This document shows positions 44,406 through 53,304 of a stretch of 64,000 nt of DNA, piece by piece. Origin of the DNA: Planktomarina temperata RCA23 (lineage in GTDB: Bacteria; Pseudomonadota; Alphaproteobacteria; Rhodobacterales; Rhodobacteraceae); contig NZ_CP003984.1 in the NCBI RefSeq assembly GCF_000738435.1, positions 2,666,001 to 2,730,000 on the forward strand. The letters run 5' to 3'. A program made the position numbers and the translations under genes. Each line of letters starts with the position of its first letter. Position 1 is the first letter of the stretch. The notes beneath the pieces were generated by a model, which saw only the letters and a program-made list of their open reading frames with translations, had not been told where the DNA came from and made no database searches.

Positions 44406-44906
44406 ATGTCAGATCTGGAACAGGCCTTCGCCGCGCAAAGCGGGCAGATCGGCGTGCACTTGGGGCACAGCCCCTGGATATTGATTGATCAAGCGCGGAT
44501 CGATGCCTTTGCCGAGATCACCGAAGATCAACAGTTCATCCATGTTGACCCCGCCCGCGCTCGGGCAGAAACGCCTTTTGAGGGCACTGTCGCGCATGGG
44601 TTTCTGACCCTCTCCATGGCCAGTCGCATGGCACAAGACACTCTGCCCAACCTGCCCGGCCAGGTGATGAATCTCAACGCAGGATTTGATCGCTTGCGCT
44701 TTATCTCCCCGCTGCCCAGCGGCCGCAGAATTCGGGGCGCCTTTAAACTTAAAGACGTCACGAAAACCCAGGCCAATCACCTGCGCATCGTGACAGAGCT
44801 AACCGTTGAGATTGAACACAGCGACACGCCCGCCCTGGTCGCCGATTGGATCAATGTTGCCGTCTTCTCAGCACCGCAGCCACGCCATGAGGCCCGGCAG
44901 ATATGA
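44406..44906 (+). CDS. MaoC-like enoyl-CoA hydratase/dehydratase
   Basis: 166 residues, single hotdog MaoC domain. The hydratase motif is seen as AFAEITEDQQFIHVDPARA (Asp and His of the active site) and FEGTVAHGFLTLSM. It likely hydrates a 2-enoyl-CoA to the (R)-3-hydroxyacyl-CoA. The ATG at 44406 has GGAAGCC upstream; the frame is open to 44340 across the palindrome, which is not coding. The stop overlaps the next gene by four bases. Confidence 0.88.
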   Translation: MSDLEQAFAAQSGQIGVHLGHSPWILIDQARIDAFAEITEDQQFIHVDPARARAETPFEGTVAHGFLTLSMASRMAQDTLPNLPGQVMNLNAGFDRLRFISPLPSGRRIRGAFKLKDVTKTQANHLRIVTELTVEIEHSDTPALVADWINVAVFSAPQPRHEARQI

Positions 44907-45943
44907 GCCAAACCCTTCACAAATATGATCCTGAACGCCTCTGCACATATTTGCAGCACCATGTGGCCGAATTTTCTGGATTGGCGGAGATCGTGAAATT
45001 TTCCGACGGCCAATCCAACCCAACATATAAGCTGACAGACACGGCCGGCCGCCATTTTGTGCTGCGCGCCAAGCCACCGGGCACTTTGCTCAAATCCGCC
45101 CATGCGGTAGATCGCGAGTTTCGCGTCATGACCGCTTTGGCCACGACCGCTGTGCCCGTACCTCAAATGTTGCATCTGTCAGGCGAGGACAGTCTCCTGG
45201 GCGCGCAATTTTTGGTGATGGAACATCTGGAGGGGCGGGTGTTTTGGGATCCCGCCCTCCCCGAGCAATCTCCAAAGTTTCGCCAAGACGCCTATCACGC
45301 CCTCGTGCGGACCCTGGCCGCTCTGCATGATGTGGATCCACAGGCCGTTGGACTGGCTGACTTTGGCAAGCCGGGCAATTATTTTTCGCGGCAAGTCGCG
45401 CGCTGGACCGGGCAATATCGTGCCTGTGAGACACAAACACGTCCCGATATGGATTGGACCATCGCTTGGCTGGAACGCAACATGGTGCCAGATGATGGGC
45501 AAACGTCTATCGTGCATGGGGATTATCGTTTGGACAACGTCATGTTCGACGCAGACACTCCCGATATGATCGCAGTTTTGGATTGGGAATTGTCCACGCT
45601 GGGGCATCCCTTTGCTGACCTTGCCTATCAATGCATGGGTCTGCGCCTGCCGCAAGATGGCATGATCAAGGGGCTTGAGGGCATTGACCGCAAGGCGCAG
45701 GGCCTGCCGGAAGAAGCGGACTATGTCGCGCAATACTGCGCTCTAAGAGGCATAGCGCCACCTGAGAATTGGGCGTTTTATATGGTGTTTTCCTTCTTTC
45801 GACTGGCAGCCATTTTGGAAGGCGTTTTGCATCGTGCCCAATCGGGAAATGCCTCAAACCCCCGGGGCATGAATACGATGAGCCGCAGCATTGCCACTCT
45901 GGCCCAGGCCGCAAAACACACCGCTCAGGGCCGCGTGTCATGA
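44903..45943 (+). CDS. Aminoglycoside-phosphotransferase-like kinase of the ACAD10/11 type
   Basis: 346 residues, APH fold. FSDGQSNPTYKLT is the glycine-rich loop, the catalytic loop is IVHGDYRLDNVMFD, and the metal-binding Asp is in VLDWELSTLGHP. These motifs match the N-terminal kinase domain of human ACAD10/11 and LvaA, which phosphorylates 4-hydroxyvaleryl-CoA. It is not expected to be an antibiotic-resistance enzyme. Cotranscribed with the MaoC gene (ATGA) and the TetR gene (ATGA). Confidence 0.88.
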   Translation: MSQTLHKYDPERLCTYLQHHVAEFSGLAEIVKFSDGQSNPTYKLTDTAGRHFVLRAKPPGTLLKSAHAVDREFRVMTALATTAVPVPQMLHLSGEDSLLGAQFLVMEHLEGRVFWDPALPEQSPKFRQDAYHALVRTLAALHDVDPQAVGLADFGKPGNYFSRQVARWTGQYRACETQTRPDMDWTIAWLERNMVPDDGQTSIVHGDYRLDNVMFDADTPDMIAVLDWELSTLGHPFADLAYQCMGLRLPQDGMIKGLEGIDRKAQGLPEEADYVAQYCALRGIAPPENWAFYMVFSFFRLAAILEGVLHRAQSGNASNPRGMNTMSRSIATLAQAAKHTAQGRVS

Positions 45944-46548
45944 TGCTCGACAGCACTTCGGTTAAGGGACGCATTTTAGATGCCGCCGCTCAGGCCTTTG
46001 CCACCCATGGGGTGGATCAGACCTCGATTGATGACATCGCCCGCGACCTTGGCGCCACCAAGGGCAAAATTTACCATCATTTCGGGTCAAAAAGTGAATT
46101 GGTCTGCGCCATTCGCAAACATTCCGTACAGCTCACGTTAGAACGAGTCCGCCCGCAGTTCGATGCCCCCCTGTCACCGCCGGAAAAATTTCACGCAATG
46201 GCCAAAGCGCATGTCATCGCGATGATATCAGAGCTGGCCTATCACCGGGTCGTGGTTGAGGAGATGCGCGGCTCAAAGACCGGCGGCGCGACACCGGCAG
46301 AGCGGGCTTTGCGCCTCGAAATCGCTGCGCTGCAATCGGAATATGAGGGCTTTTTCCGCAGCACATTGGCGACAGGTATCGCCAGCGGGCATTTTCGCGA
46401 CCAAGACATTTCGATCGCGGTGCGGAGCTTTTTGATGATGCTGCATGCGCCGATCTATTGGTACCAGCCGCGCGACGCAGAAAATATCGCCACCATTGCC
46501 GAACAATTGGCCAATATGGCTTTGGGCGCAGTGGCAATGCCACAATGA
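45940..46548 (+). CDS. TetR-family transcriptional regulator
   Basis: 202 residues. The N-terminal helix-turn-helix is clear: ILDAAAQAFATHGVDQTSIDDIA, then GATKGKIYHHFGSKSEL. The ligand domain follows and is of the type seen in acyl-CoA-responsive regulators. The ATG at 45940 overlaps the kinase stop (ATGA); a second ATG follows immediately. It probably binds the palindrome at 44368-44387 and represses both operons until an acyl-CoA is present. Confidence 0.9.
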   Translation: MMLDSTSVKGRILDAAAQAFATHGVDQTSIDDIARDLGATKGKIYHHFGSKSELVCAIRKHSVQLTLERVRPQFDAPLSPPEKFHAMAKAHVIAMISELAYHRVVVEEMRGSKTGGATPAERALRLEIAALQSEYEGFFRSTLATGIASGHFRDQDISIAVRSFLMMLHAPIYWYQPRDAENIATIAEQLANMALGAVAMPQ

Positions 46549-46622
46549 CATAATGAGATGTTGATCTCCCAAACACCTGCGTTTTACGCTGGCCGGGCGC
46601 TGCAATCGCAAAGGACGCTTTA

Positions 46623-48713
46623 ATGACCCAACCTGTGACACTCTCAACGGCCGGTTCTATCGCCGTCATTGAGATCAATAACCCGCCAGTCAACGCGCTG
46701 AGCCAGGCCGTACGGCAAGGCTTGCTTGATGCGGTGGTGCAGGCGGATGCAGATGCGGCCGTCACAGCCATTGTGATCCTTGGGGCGGGGCGGAGCTTTC
46801 CGGCCGGGGCGGATATCAAGGAATTTGGCCAACCGATGCAGGATCCGCATTTGCCGGATGTGATTGATCGTATTGAAAGCTGCAGCAAGCCCGTGGTGGC
46901 CGCCCTGCATGGCACGGCTTTGGGGGGTGGATTTGAGATTGCCCTCGGCAGCCATTACCGCATCGCTGTGCCTTCAGCGCGGGTGGGCTTGCCGGAAATT
47001 CATCTCGGGCTCATCCCCGGCGCCGGTGGCACGCAGCGTTTGCCGCGCTTATGTGGCGCTGCCATGGCGCTGGATATCATGTTCAAAGGCACACCCATCA
47101 GCGCGCAAGACGCTCTGGCCGCCGGATTGATCGACCGTTTGGCAGAGGGAGATTTGCGCCAGGCTGCTTTGATTTATGCCGCAGAGCTCCAAACCCCGCG
47201 CCGCAGCCGAGAGGCCACCTCAGGCCTCGCAGACAAAGCCGCCTTCGAAGCCGCGTTGACAGATGCCGAAGAGACGGCCAGAAGCCGCATGCGCGGGCAA
47301 ATGGCCCCGCTCAAGATTGTCCAATGCCTGCGCGCCTGCATCACCCAACCTTTCGCCGATGGGCGCCTGTTCGAACGCGATTGCTTTTTCGAATGCCTCG
47401 CCTCGGAGCAATCTAAAGGTATGATTCATGCCTTTTTTGCCCAGCGCGCCAGTGCCAAAGTTCCCGAAGCCAGCCGCGCAGAACCGCGCCCCCTCAACCG
47501 CCTTGGGGTGGTGGGCGGCGGCACGATGGGCGCGGGCATCACCGTTGCGGCCCTGAACAGCGGCCTGCCCGTCACGATGATCGAGCGCGATCATGACAGC
47601 TTGGCGCGGGGCCGGGCCAATGTTGAGCAGGTCTATGATCGCCTGATTGCCAAGGGGCGCATGAGCGAGGCGCAAAAATCTGATATTATGGCCAGATATC
47701 AAGGATCAACGCAGTTTGCCGATCTGTCGGAGGCCGACATGGTGATCGAAGCCGTTTTTGAACGGCTTGATGTCAAACGAGCTGTGTTTGAACAGCTCGA
47801 CAAAGTGCTAAAGCCCGACGCGGTTCTGGCCTCCAACACAAGCTATATCGACATAGATGAAATTTCCAGCGTCACCAACCGCCGTAAACATGTGCTCGGC
47901 CTGCATTTCTTCAGCCCGGCAAATATCATGAAGCTGCTGGAAATTGTCGTCCCGCAAAGCGCCGCCGATGATGTGGTCGCAACAGGCTTCGCTTTGGCCA
48001 AAATTTTGGGCAAAATCCCCGTGCGCGCTGGCAATTCCCCTGGGTTTATTGGCAACCGCATTCTTGGCAAATATGGCGATTGTGCCGCCCATATGATGGA
48101 GGACGGCGCCACGCCCTATGAGATTGATGCCGCTATTGTGGAGTTTGGCTATCCAATGGGCCTTCATGCCATGTATGATCTGGCCGGGCTGGACATCGGA
48201 TGGGACAACCGCAAAGCCGCACAGGGCAAGCGCAACCCGGTGGAACGCTATGTTGAGATCGCCGATCGCATCTGTGAGCGCGGCTGGTTTGGGCAAAAAA
48301 CTGGGCGCGGCTTTTATCTGTACCCTGACGGCGCACGCATCGGCGCGCCAGATCCTGAGATTCTTGCTCTGATAGAGGCGGAACGCGCCAAAAAATCCAT
48401 CACAGCCCGCAGATTCACCGCCGAAGAGATCATGGCGCGCTATCTGGCCGCAATGGTCAATGAAGCCTGTGAAGTTCTGCGCGAAGGGGTGGCCTTGAAA
48501 CCCTCCGATATCGATGTGACCTTCGTGCACGGCTATGGCTTCCCGAGATATCGGGGCGGGCCGATGAAATTTGCTGACAGCTATGGTCTGGCTCGTATGC
48601 TGGACGACATCCGCCGCTATGGGCAGCACGATCCGATATTTTGGCAAGCCTCGCCGTTACTGGTAGAGCTGGTGGCCTCGGGGCAAACTTTCAACGACCT
48701 GAACAAAGGATAG
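46623..48713 (+). CDS. Bifunctional enoyl-CoA hydratase/3-hydroxyacyl-CoA dehydrogenase (FadB/FadJ type)
   Basis: 696 residues, N-terminal crotonase domain then NAD-dependent 3-hydroxyacyl-CoA dehydrogenase. The hydratase glutamates are present (LGGGFEIALG and GLPEIHLGLIPGAGG); SFPAGADIKEF forms the oxyanion region. The dehydrogenase part has the NAD loop VGGGTMGAGIT, the catalytic His in LGLHFFSPANIMKL and SPGFIGNRIL. It carries out two steps of beta-oxidation. It follows the TetR gene by 74 bases and is close to two ACAD genes, so it may be the central enzyme of this cluster. Confidence 0.93.
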   Translation: MTQPVTLSTAGSIAVIEINNPPVNALSQAVRQGLLDAVVQADADAAVTAIVILGAGRSFPAGADIKEFGQPMQDPHLPDVIDRIESCSKPVVAALHGTALGGGFEIALGSHYRIAVPSARVGLPEIHLGLIPGAGGTQRLPRLCGAAMALDIMFKGTPISAQDALAAGLIDRLAEGDLRQAALIYAAELQTPRRSREATSGLADKAAFEAALTDAEETARSRMRGQMAPLKIVQCLRACITQPFADGRLFERDCFFECLASEQSKGMIHAFFAQRASAKVPEASRAEPRPLNRLGVVGGGTMGAGITVAALNSGLPVTMIERDHDSLARGRANVEQVYDRLIAKGRMSEAQKSDIMARYQGSTQFADLSEADMVIEAVFERLDVKRAVFEQLDKVLKPDAVLASNTSYIDIDEISSVTNRRKHVLGLHFFSPANIMKLLEIVVPQSAADDVVATGFALAKILGKIPVRAGNSPGFIGNRILGKYGDCAAHMMEDGATPYEIDAAIVEFGYPMGLHAMYDLAGLDIGWDNRKAAQGKRNPVERYVEIADRICERGWFGQKTGRGFYLYPDGARIGAPDPEILALIEAERAKKSITARRFTAEEIMARYLAAMVNEACEVLREGVALKPSDIDVTFVHGYGFPRYRGGPMKFADSYGLARMLDDIRRYGQHDPIFWQASPLLVELVASGQTFNDLNKG

Positions 48714-48717
48714 AGCT

Positions 48718-49914
48718 ATGGATCTGAACTTCACCGAAGCTGACCAGGCATTTCGCCAAGAGGTCATCGAATTTTTGAACTCCGAATTGCCAGCTGATAT
48801 TTCACGGAGGGTTCATGCGGACCTGCCTGTGAGCAAAGAGGACACAGAATTTTGGCATGCGGTTTTACATAAACGCGGCTGGCTGACGTACAATTGGCCC
48901 AAGTCCTTTGGCGGTGTGGGTTGGAGCCCCGTGCAGCAATTTATCTTCGAAGAAGAATGCGCCGCCGCTGGTGCCCCGCGTATCTTGCCGTTTGGTCTTA
49001 AGATGCTGGCGCCTGTATTGATGGCTTTTGGCTCAAAAGAGCAGCAAGAGCACTGGCTCCCGCGCATGTGCGATGGCACGGATTGGTGGTGCCAAGGTTA
49101 TTCAGAGCCAGGATCTGGATCTGATTTGGCCAGTCTCAAAACGAGCGCTGTCAAACAGGGCGATCACTATGTGATCAATGGTCAGAAAACTTGGACCACA
49201 TTGGGCCAATACGCCAATATGATCTTTTGCCTCGTGCGCACGGACAGCGATTGCAAACCCCAGGCTGGAATTTCTTTCATATTGGTGGATTTGGCAACGC
49301 CAGGTATCGAGATGCGCCCCATCCGCACTCTGGACGGAGGGCAGGAGGTGAATGAAGTATTTTTCACAGATGTCCGCGTTCCCGTTACAAATTTGGTGGG
49401 CGAGGAAAACAAAGGCTGGACCTATGCGAAATATTTACTGGCCCATGAACGCAATGGCATCGCCAATGTGGGCATTTCAGGCCAGAAACTTGCACGGCTC
49501 AAACGCCTGTCCCTGACCCAAAAACGCGGGGGGAAGCCTCTGGCCGATGATCCATTGTTTGCAGCAAGGCTGGCGCGTTTGGAGATTGAGCTGCGCAATC
49601 TGGAGACCACAAATTTGCGGGTCCTCGATGGGTTCTCCAAAGGCGCTGGACCAGGGCCCGAAAGCTCTATGTTGAAAATCATCGGATCGGAGTTAGAACA
49701 GAACTTCGACGATCTCACCCGCCGCGCCCTGGGACGGCAGGCACAGGCCCATACTCCCGAGGTGTTTGAACCGGGCTACAACGGACCACAGGTCGCGCCA
49801 CAAGATATGGCCAATCAATCTGCCGCCTATTTCAACAAACGCAAGGTGTCGATCTACGGCGGCTCAAATGAGATACAAAAAAACATCATCACCAAAATGA
49901 TATTGGGGCTTTAA
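48718..49914 (+). CDS. Acyl-CoA dehydrogenase, large-subunit type
   Basis: 398 residues, ACAD fold (MDLNFTEADQAFRQEV, QGYSEPGSGSDLASL, NGQKTWTT, ERNGIANVG). The usual catalytic site reads IYGGSNEIQ, with Gly where a Glu is normal. This form is seen in subunits that pair with a second ACAD, such as pimeloyl-CoA dehydrogenase. The next gene starts three bases on and encodes a shorter ACAD, so a heteromeric enzyme is likely. It is four bases after the FadB-like stop. Confidence 0.88.
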   Translation: MDLNFTEADQAFRQEVIEFLNSELPADISRRVHADLPVSKEDTEFWHAVLHKRGWLTYNWPKSFGGVGWSPVQQFIFEEECAAAGAPRILPFGLKMLAPVLMAFGSKEQQEHWLPRMCDGTDWWCQGYSEPGSGSDLASLKTSAVKQGDHYVINGQKTWTTLGQYANMIFCLVRTDSDCKPQAGISFILVDLATPGIEMRPIRTLDGGQEVNEVFFTDVRVPVTNLVGEENKGWTYAKYLLAHERNGIANVGISGQKLARLKRLSLTQKRGGKPLADDPLFAARLARLEIELRNLETTNLRVLDGFSKGAGPGPESSMLKIIGSELEQNFDDLTRRALGRQAQAHTPEVFEPGYNGPQVAPQDMANQSAAYFNKRKVSIYGGSNEIQKNIITKMILGL

Positions 49915-49917
49915 ATT

Positions 49918-51012
49918 ATGGATTTTCAACCCACGGAAGAGCGCCGCATGCTGGCCGATATGATCGGCAAATTCATTCAAAATGACTATCCGCTGAACGC
50001 GCGACTGGCAGCGGGCACCAGCGCTTTGGGCTATTGCCCCGAGGCCTATAGCACAATGGCACAGCTGGGTTTGATCGGCGCATTATTTGACGAGGAGGTT
50101 GGCGGCTTTGGCGGTTCAGGATTTGACATCGCCACTGTCTTCACGGAGCTGGGCAAAGGTTTGGTGCTTGAACCGCTCAATGACACCGCTCTGACCAGTG
50201 GCTACATTCTGGCGCAGACTGGCCAGTTGAAGCTGGTGGAACAGATCATCCTTGGCCAAAAACGGGTGGCGCTTGGTCTTATCGAAAATGGTGCCGATTA
50301 TGATTGGGGCGCGCCAGAGACACTGGCGCGCCAATCGGGCGATAAATGGCACGTGAGCGGCGTGAAAACCTGTGTGAAATTCGCCCATGGGGCTGATGCG
50401 ATAATTGTCAGCGCGCAGACGCCATCGGCGCCGGGGATCAGCTTATTTTTGATTGAGGCCTCCGCTGCGGGGCTTGTGGAACATCCGTTCCAAACCGTCG
50501 ATGGGGGCAATGCCTGCGAGATCACGCTGCATAAGACACCAGCTCAACTGTTGGGTGTCGAAGGTGCGGCCTATCCGTTGATCGATGCTGCAGCCGCACG
50601 CGCCACTTTGGCCCTCTGCGCCGAGGCCTTGGGGTTGATGGAGCGGATCAAAGATATGACCATCGACTATATGCGCACGCGCAAACAATTCGGCAGCGTG
50701 CTGGGCAAATTTCAAGCGCTGCAACATCGCGTGTCGCAGATGCTGCTCGAAATTGAGCAGGCAAAATCGGCGGTTATCAATGCCGCGAATGATTTGCAGG
50801 CTCCCAGTGATGAACGCAACCGCGCCATCTCTGCGGCGAAATATTCCATCGGCCGCATTGGCTGCGCCGTTGCCGAAGAGGCGATCCAACTGCACGGCGG
50901 CATTGGAATGACCTGGGAGTATGATTTGGGGCATTTTGCCAAACGGCTTGTGATGATTGATCATGAATGGGGCGATCAAGACGATCACCTGATGCGCTTC
51001 GCCCAAAGCTGA
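49918..51012 (+). CDS. Acyl-CoA dehydrogenase, small-subunit type
   Basis: 364 residues. MDFQPTEERRMLADMIG, an ACAD middle domain, YMRTRKQFGSVLGKFQALQHR and LHGGIGMTWEYDLGH are typical of the second subunit of heteromeric ACADs, with the sequence continuing FAKRLVMIDHEWGD in place of the usual YEGT segment. It is expected to form an alpha2-beta2 complex with the preceding protein and supply FAD or substrate contacts. An AT-rich inverted repeat follows. Confidence 0.88.
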   Translation: MDFQPTEERRMLADMIGKFIQNDYPLNARLAAGTSALGYCPEAYSTMAQLGLIGALFDEEVGGFGGSGFDIATVFTELGKGLVLEPLNDTALTSGYILAQTGQLKLVEQIILGQKRVALGLIENGADYDWGAPETLARQSGDKWHVSGVKTCVKFAHGADAIIVSAQTPSAPGISLFLIEASAAGLVEHPFQTVDGGNACEITLHKTPAQLLGVEGAAYPLIDAAAARATLALCAEALGLMERIKDMTIDYMRTRKQFGSVLGKFQALQHRVSQMLLEIEQAKSAVINAANDLQAPSDERNRAISAAKYSIGRIGCAVAEEAIQLHGGIGMTWEYDLGHFAKRLVMIDHEWGDQDDHLMRFAQS

Positions 51013-51082
51013 CCACCTACAAGCGGGCACCGTCGAATATCCTCAGCCGTCTCGAGGCTTACCAGTATATTTCGACCTATCC

Positions 51083-51114
51083 AAAAGTATATTATTATAT
51101 TTAAATATACTTTT
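51083..51114. promoter_or_regulatory. AT-rich inverted repeat before the IclR-type regulator
   Basis: AAAAGTATATT (51083-51093) pairs perfectly with AATATACTTTT (51104-51114) over a 10-base spacer and is followed by further T residues. A third AGTATATTT lies at 51064-51072. It could be an operator of the regulator or a terminator of the preceding operon. Confidence 0.5.
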
Positions 51115-51230
51115 TTTCTCCTAATATAATCTATTCGATAGTGCCATCTCAGAGGAAGTTTAGATATTACCAAGGTGAGATAGCCACCGTGCAGAAGTGT
51201 CATAAAGAGCCTGAAAGGGGACATGATCAA

Positions 51231-51998
51231 ATGCCTGCAATCACCGACAGCCCCCTCGCCCGTTCCACTGAGGCCATACGCCTCATTGGCATCCATGGGC
51301 CAATTAAGCTGCGGGATCTTGAGGCGCATGTATCGTTCTCTCGCTCTGCCTTGCATCGGATTTGCGCCCAACTTGAAGCATTGAACTGGGCGCGGCGCCG
51401 GGTCTCGGACAAAGCCTATGTTCTCACATATGCCACTGATGATTTTTTTGCCTCAGCGCAATTTTCAGCTCCTGAAGTGGACCAAGTCCAGCCGGTTTTG
51501 GCCATGGCAAAGGTGGAGGGGTGCTACGACCTCACACTCTCAATGTTCAAAAACAAAATGCATCTCGCAGATGTCGACAGCACCAAGCCGCCGACCGACT
51601 GGGCCGCGGAACATTCGCTGTTTTTCTCAAATGCGGCGCTTTCTGCGCAGTCGGTAATGTCTGAGCAAATGCAAAAAACGCTCATCGCCAAGGCCATGAT
51701 CCAGGCGACCCCAGAGGAGCAGACCTATCTGCGCATGGGAAAATACCACGAAGAGATCCACAAAGCCCGGATGCGTGGTTATGTGCTCGACAAGACCCTG
51801 CCGTCGATCTCGTTTAGCTGGCACGCAGAAACCAGCGCGATTTGCACCCTGACCATAGAACCGGCCCTAGCAACCCTCAGTGCGCGGCAAGAGTTCCTCA
51901 AAAACCACCGACGCATCATGGAAAGATTTTCGACCACATGCGGGGACCACTTTCAATCAGATGAGGCGGCCATGAGTGAGTTACGGGCCTACGGCTGA
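51231..51998 (+). CDS. IclR-like transcriptional regulator
   Basis: 255 residues. The N-terminal region is an IclR winged helix (STEAIRLIGIHGPIKLRDLE, then FSRSALHRICAQLEALNW), but the C-terminal effector domain is only loosely IclR-like. The ATG at 51231 is preceded by AAAGGGG at a longish distance; the frame extends to 51141 in AT-rich, non-coding-looking DNA. It stands between two acyl-CoA clusters and probably controls one of them, with the upstream repeat as a candidate site. Confidence 0.75.
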   Translation: MPAITDSPLARSTEAIRLIGIHGPIKLRDLEAHVSFSRSALHRICAQLEALNWARRRVSDKAYVLTYATDDFFASAQFSAPEVDQVQPVLAMAKVEGCYDLTLSMFKNKMHLADVDSTKPPTDWAAEHSLFFSNAALSAQSVMSEQMQKTLIAKAMIQATPEEQTYLRMGKYHEEIHKARMRGYVLDKTLPSISFSWHAETSAICTLTIEPALATLSARQEFLKNHRRIMERFSTTCGDHFQSDEAAMSELRAYG

Positions 51999-52085
51999 AA
52001 TAAAACGCAAGGGCCCAACCATCTGTTTCTTGTCATGTTGCGCAGGACGGCCTACCTACGGGATAAGTCCCCAAGGAGGCACAGC

Positions 52086-53246
52086 ATGCATCAGCCCGGT
52101 GAAACCTATGACGATATCCGCGAGGCCGTTGGCAAACTCTGCGCGCAATTTCCCGGAAGCTACTGGCGTGCATTGGATCGGGGGATGGCCTATCCGGCCG
52201 CTTTTGTGCAGGCTCTGACGGAGGCTGGATGGCTGGGGGCTTTAATTCCTGAGGATTTTGGCGGATCCGGCCTGCCGCTCTCTGCCGCGGCGATAATTTT
52301 GGAAGAGATTCACAGATCTGGGGGCAATGCGGGCGCTTGTCATGCACAGATGTATACCATGGGAACCCTGTTGCGGCATGGCTCAGAGGCGCAAAAGCGC
52401 CAGTATCTGCCTAAAATTGCAGATGGAACCCTGCGATTGCAAGCCTTTGGCGTGACAGAGCCCAGCTCAGGCACTGATACAGGCGCGTTGCGCACCACCG
52501 CCAAGCGCGATGGGTCAGATTATATCATCAATGGGCAGAAAATTTGGACCAGCCGGGCCGAGCATTCCGACCTCATGCTGCTTTTGGCGCGCACAAGGCC
52601 ACTGGAGGAGGGGATGAAGAAGACCGAAGGCCTGTCGGTTTTGCTGGTCGATATGCGCCAAGCACTGGGCAACGGTCTCACCCTACGGCCCATCCGCACC
52701 ATGATGAACCATGCCACCACAGAAGTCTTTTTTGACAATCTCCGCGTGCCAGTGGAAAACTTGATCGGCGAAGAAGGCAAGGGATTTCGCTATATTCTCT
52801 CAGGCATGAATGCCGAACGCATTTTGATTGCCTCTGAATGCATTGGTGATGCGAAATGGTTTATCGAACACTCCGTAGCATATGCGAAAGACCGCCAAGT
52901 CTTTGATCGCCCGATCGGGCAAAACCAAGGCATACAATTCCCCATTGCCAAGGCCTATGCCAATATGCGCGCCGCTGAATTGATGGTGAAACAGGCGCTG
53001 GCCCTGTATGAAACCGGTGGCAATCCCGGCGCTGAGGCCAATATGGCCAAAATGCTGGCGGCGGATGCCTCAAATGAAGCGGCCAATGTTGCGGTGCAAA
53101 CCCATGGTGGGTTTGGCTTTGCCGAAGAATATGACATTGAGCGCAAATTTAGAGAAACGAGACTCTATCAAGTGGCACCGATCTCAACAAATCTGATCCT
53201 GTCCTATCTTGCGGAACATGTTTTAGATCTGCCGCGGTCTTATTGA
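52086..53246 (+). CDS. Acyl-CoA dehydrogenase
   Basis: 386 residues, full ACAD. FGVTEPSSGTDTGAL, NGQKIWTSRAEHSD and QTHGGFGFAEEYDIERKFRE are family motifs. The segment normally holding the catalytic Glu reads YQVAPISTN and lacks it, but a Glu is present in LSGMNAERILIA, the helix-G position used by isovaleryl-CoA and long-chain dehydrogenases. It therefore could be active with the relocated base. A strong RBS (AAGGAGG) precedes the ATG at 52086; the frame extends to 52035 without support. Confidence 0.9.
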   Translation: MHQPGETYDDIREAVGKLCAQFPGSYWRALDRGMAYPAAFVQALTEAGWLGALIPEDFGGSGLPLSAAAIILEEIHRSGGNAGACHAQMYTMGTLLRHGSEAQKRQYLPKIADGTLRLQAFGVTEPSSGTDTGALRTTAKRDGSDYIINGQKIWTSRAEHSDLMLLLARTRPLEEGMKKTEGLSVLLVDMRQALGNGLTLRPIRTMMNHATTEVFFDNLRVPVENLIGEEGKGFRYILSGMNAERILIASECIGDAKWFIEHSVAYAKDRQVFDRPIGQNQGIQFPIAKAYANMRAAELMVKQALALYETGGNPGAEANMAKMLAADASNEAANVAVQTHGGFGFAEEYDIERKFRETRLYQVAPISTNLILSYLAEHVLDLPRSY

Positions 53247-53254
53247 AGCCAAAC

Positions 53255-53290
53255 CCCTGCCCCTGCTGACCTTGGAAGGTTGAGGCAGGG
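53255..53290. terminator. Hairpin between converging genes
   Basis: CCCTGCC (53255-53261) pairs with GGCAGGG (53284-53290), and ACCTT (53269-53273) with AAGGT (53276-53280) inside. It lies between the ACAD and quinone-oxidoreductase 3' ends. No T-run follows, so confidence in termination is moderate. Confidence 0.45.
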
Positions 53291-53304
53291 ACAAGGGCCA
53301 AGCC

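Noticed and set aside
44903-45943. Antibiotic (aminoglycoside) resistance gene
   Set aside because: The fold is APH-like, but the motifs and the acyl-CoA gene context match the ACAD10/11 kinase group, not aminoglycoside kinases.
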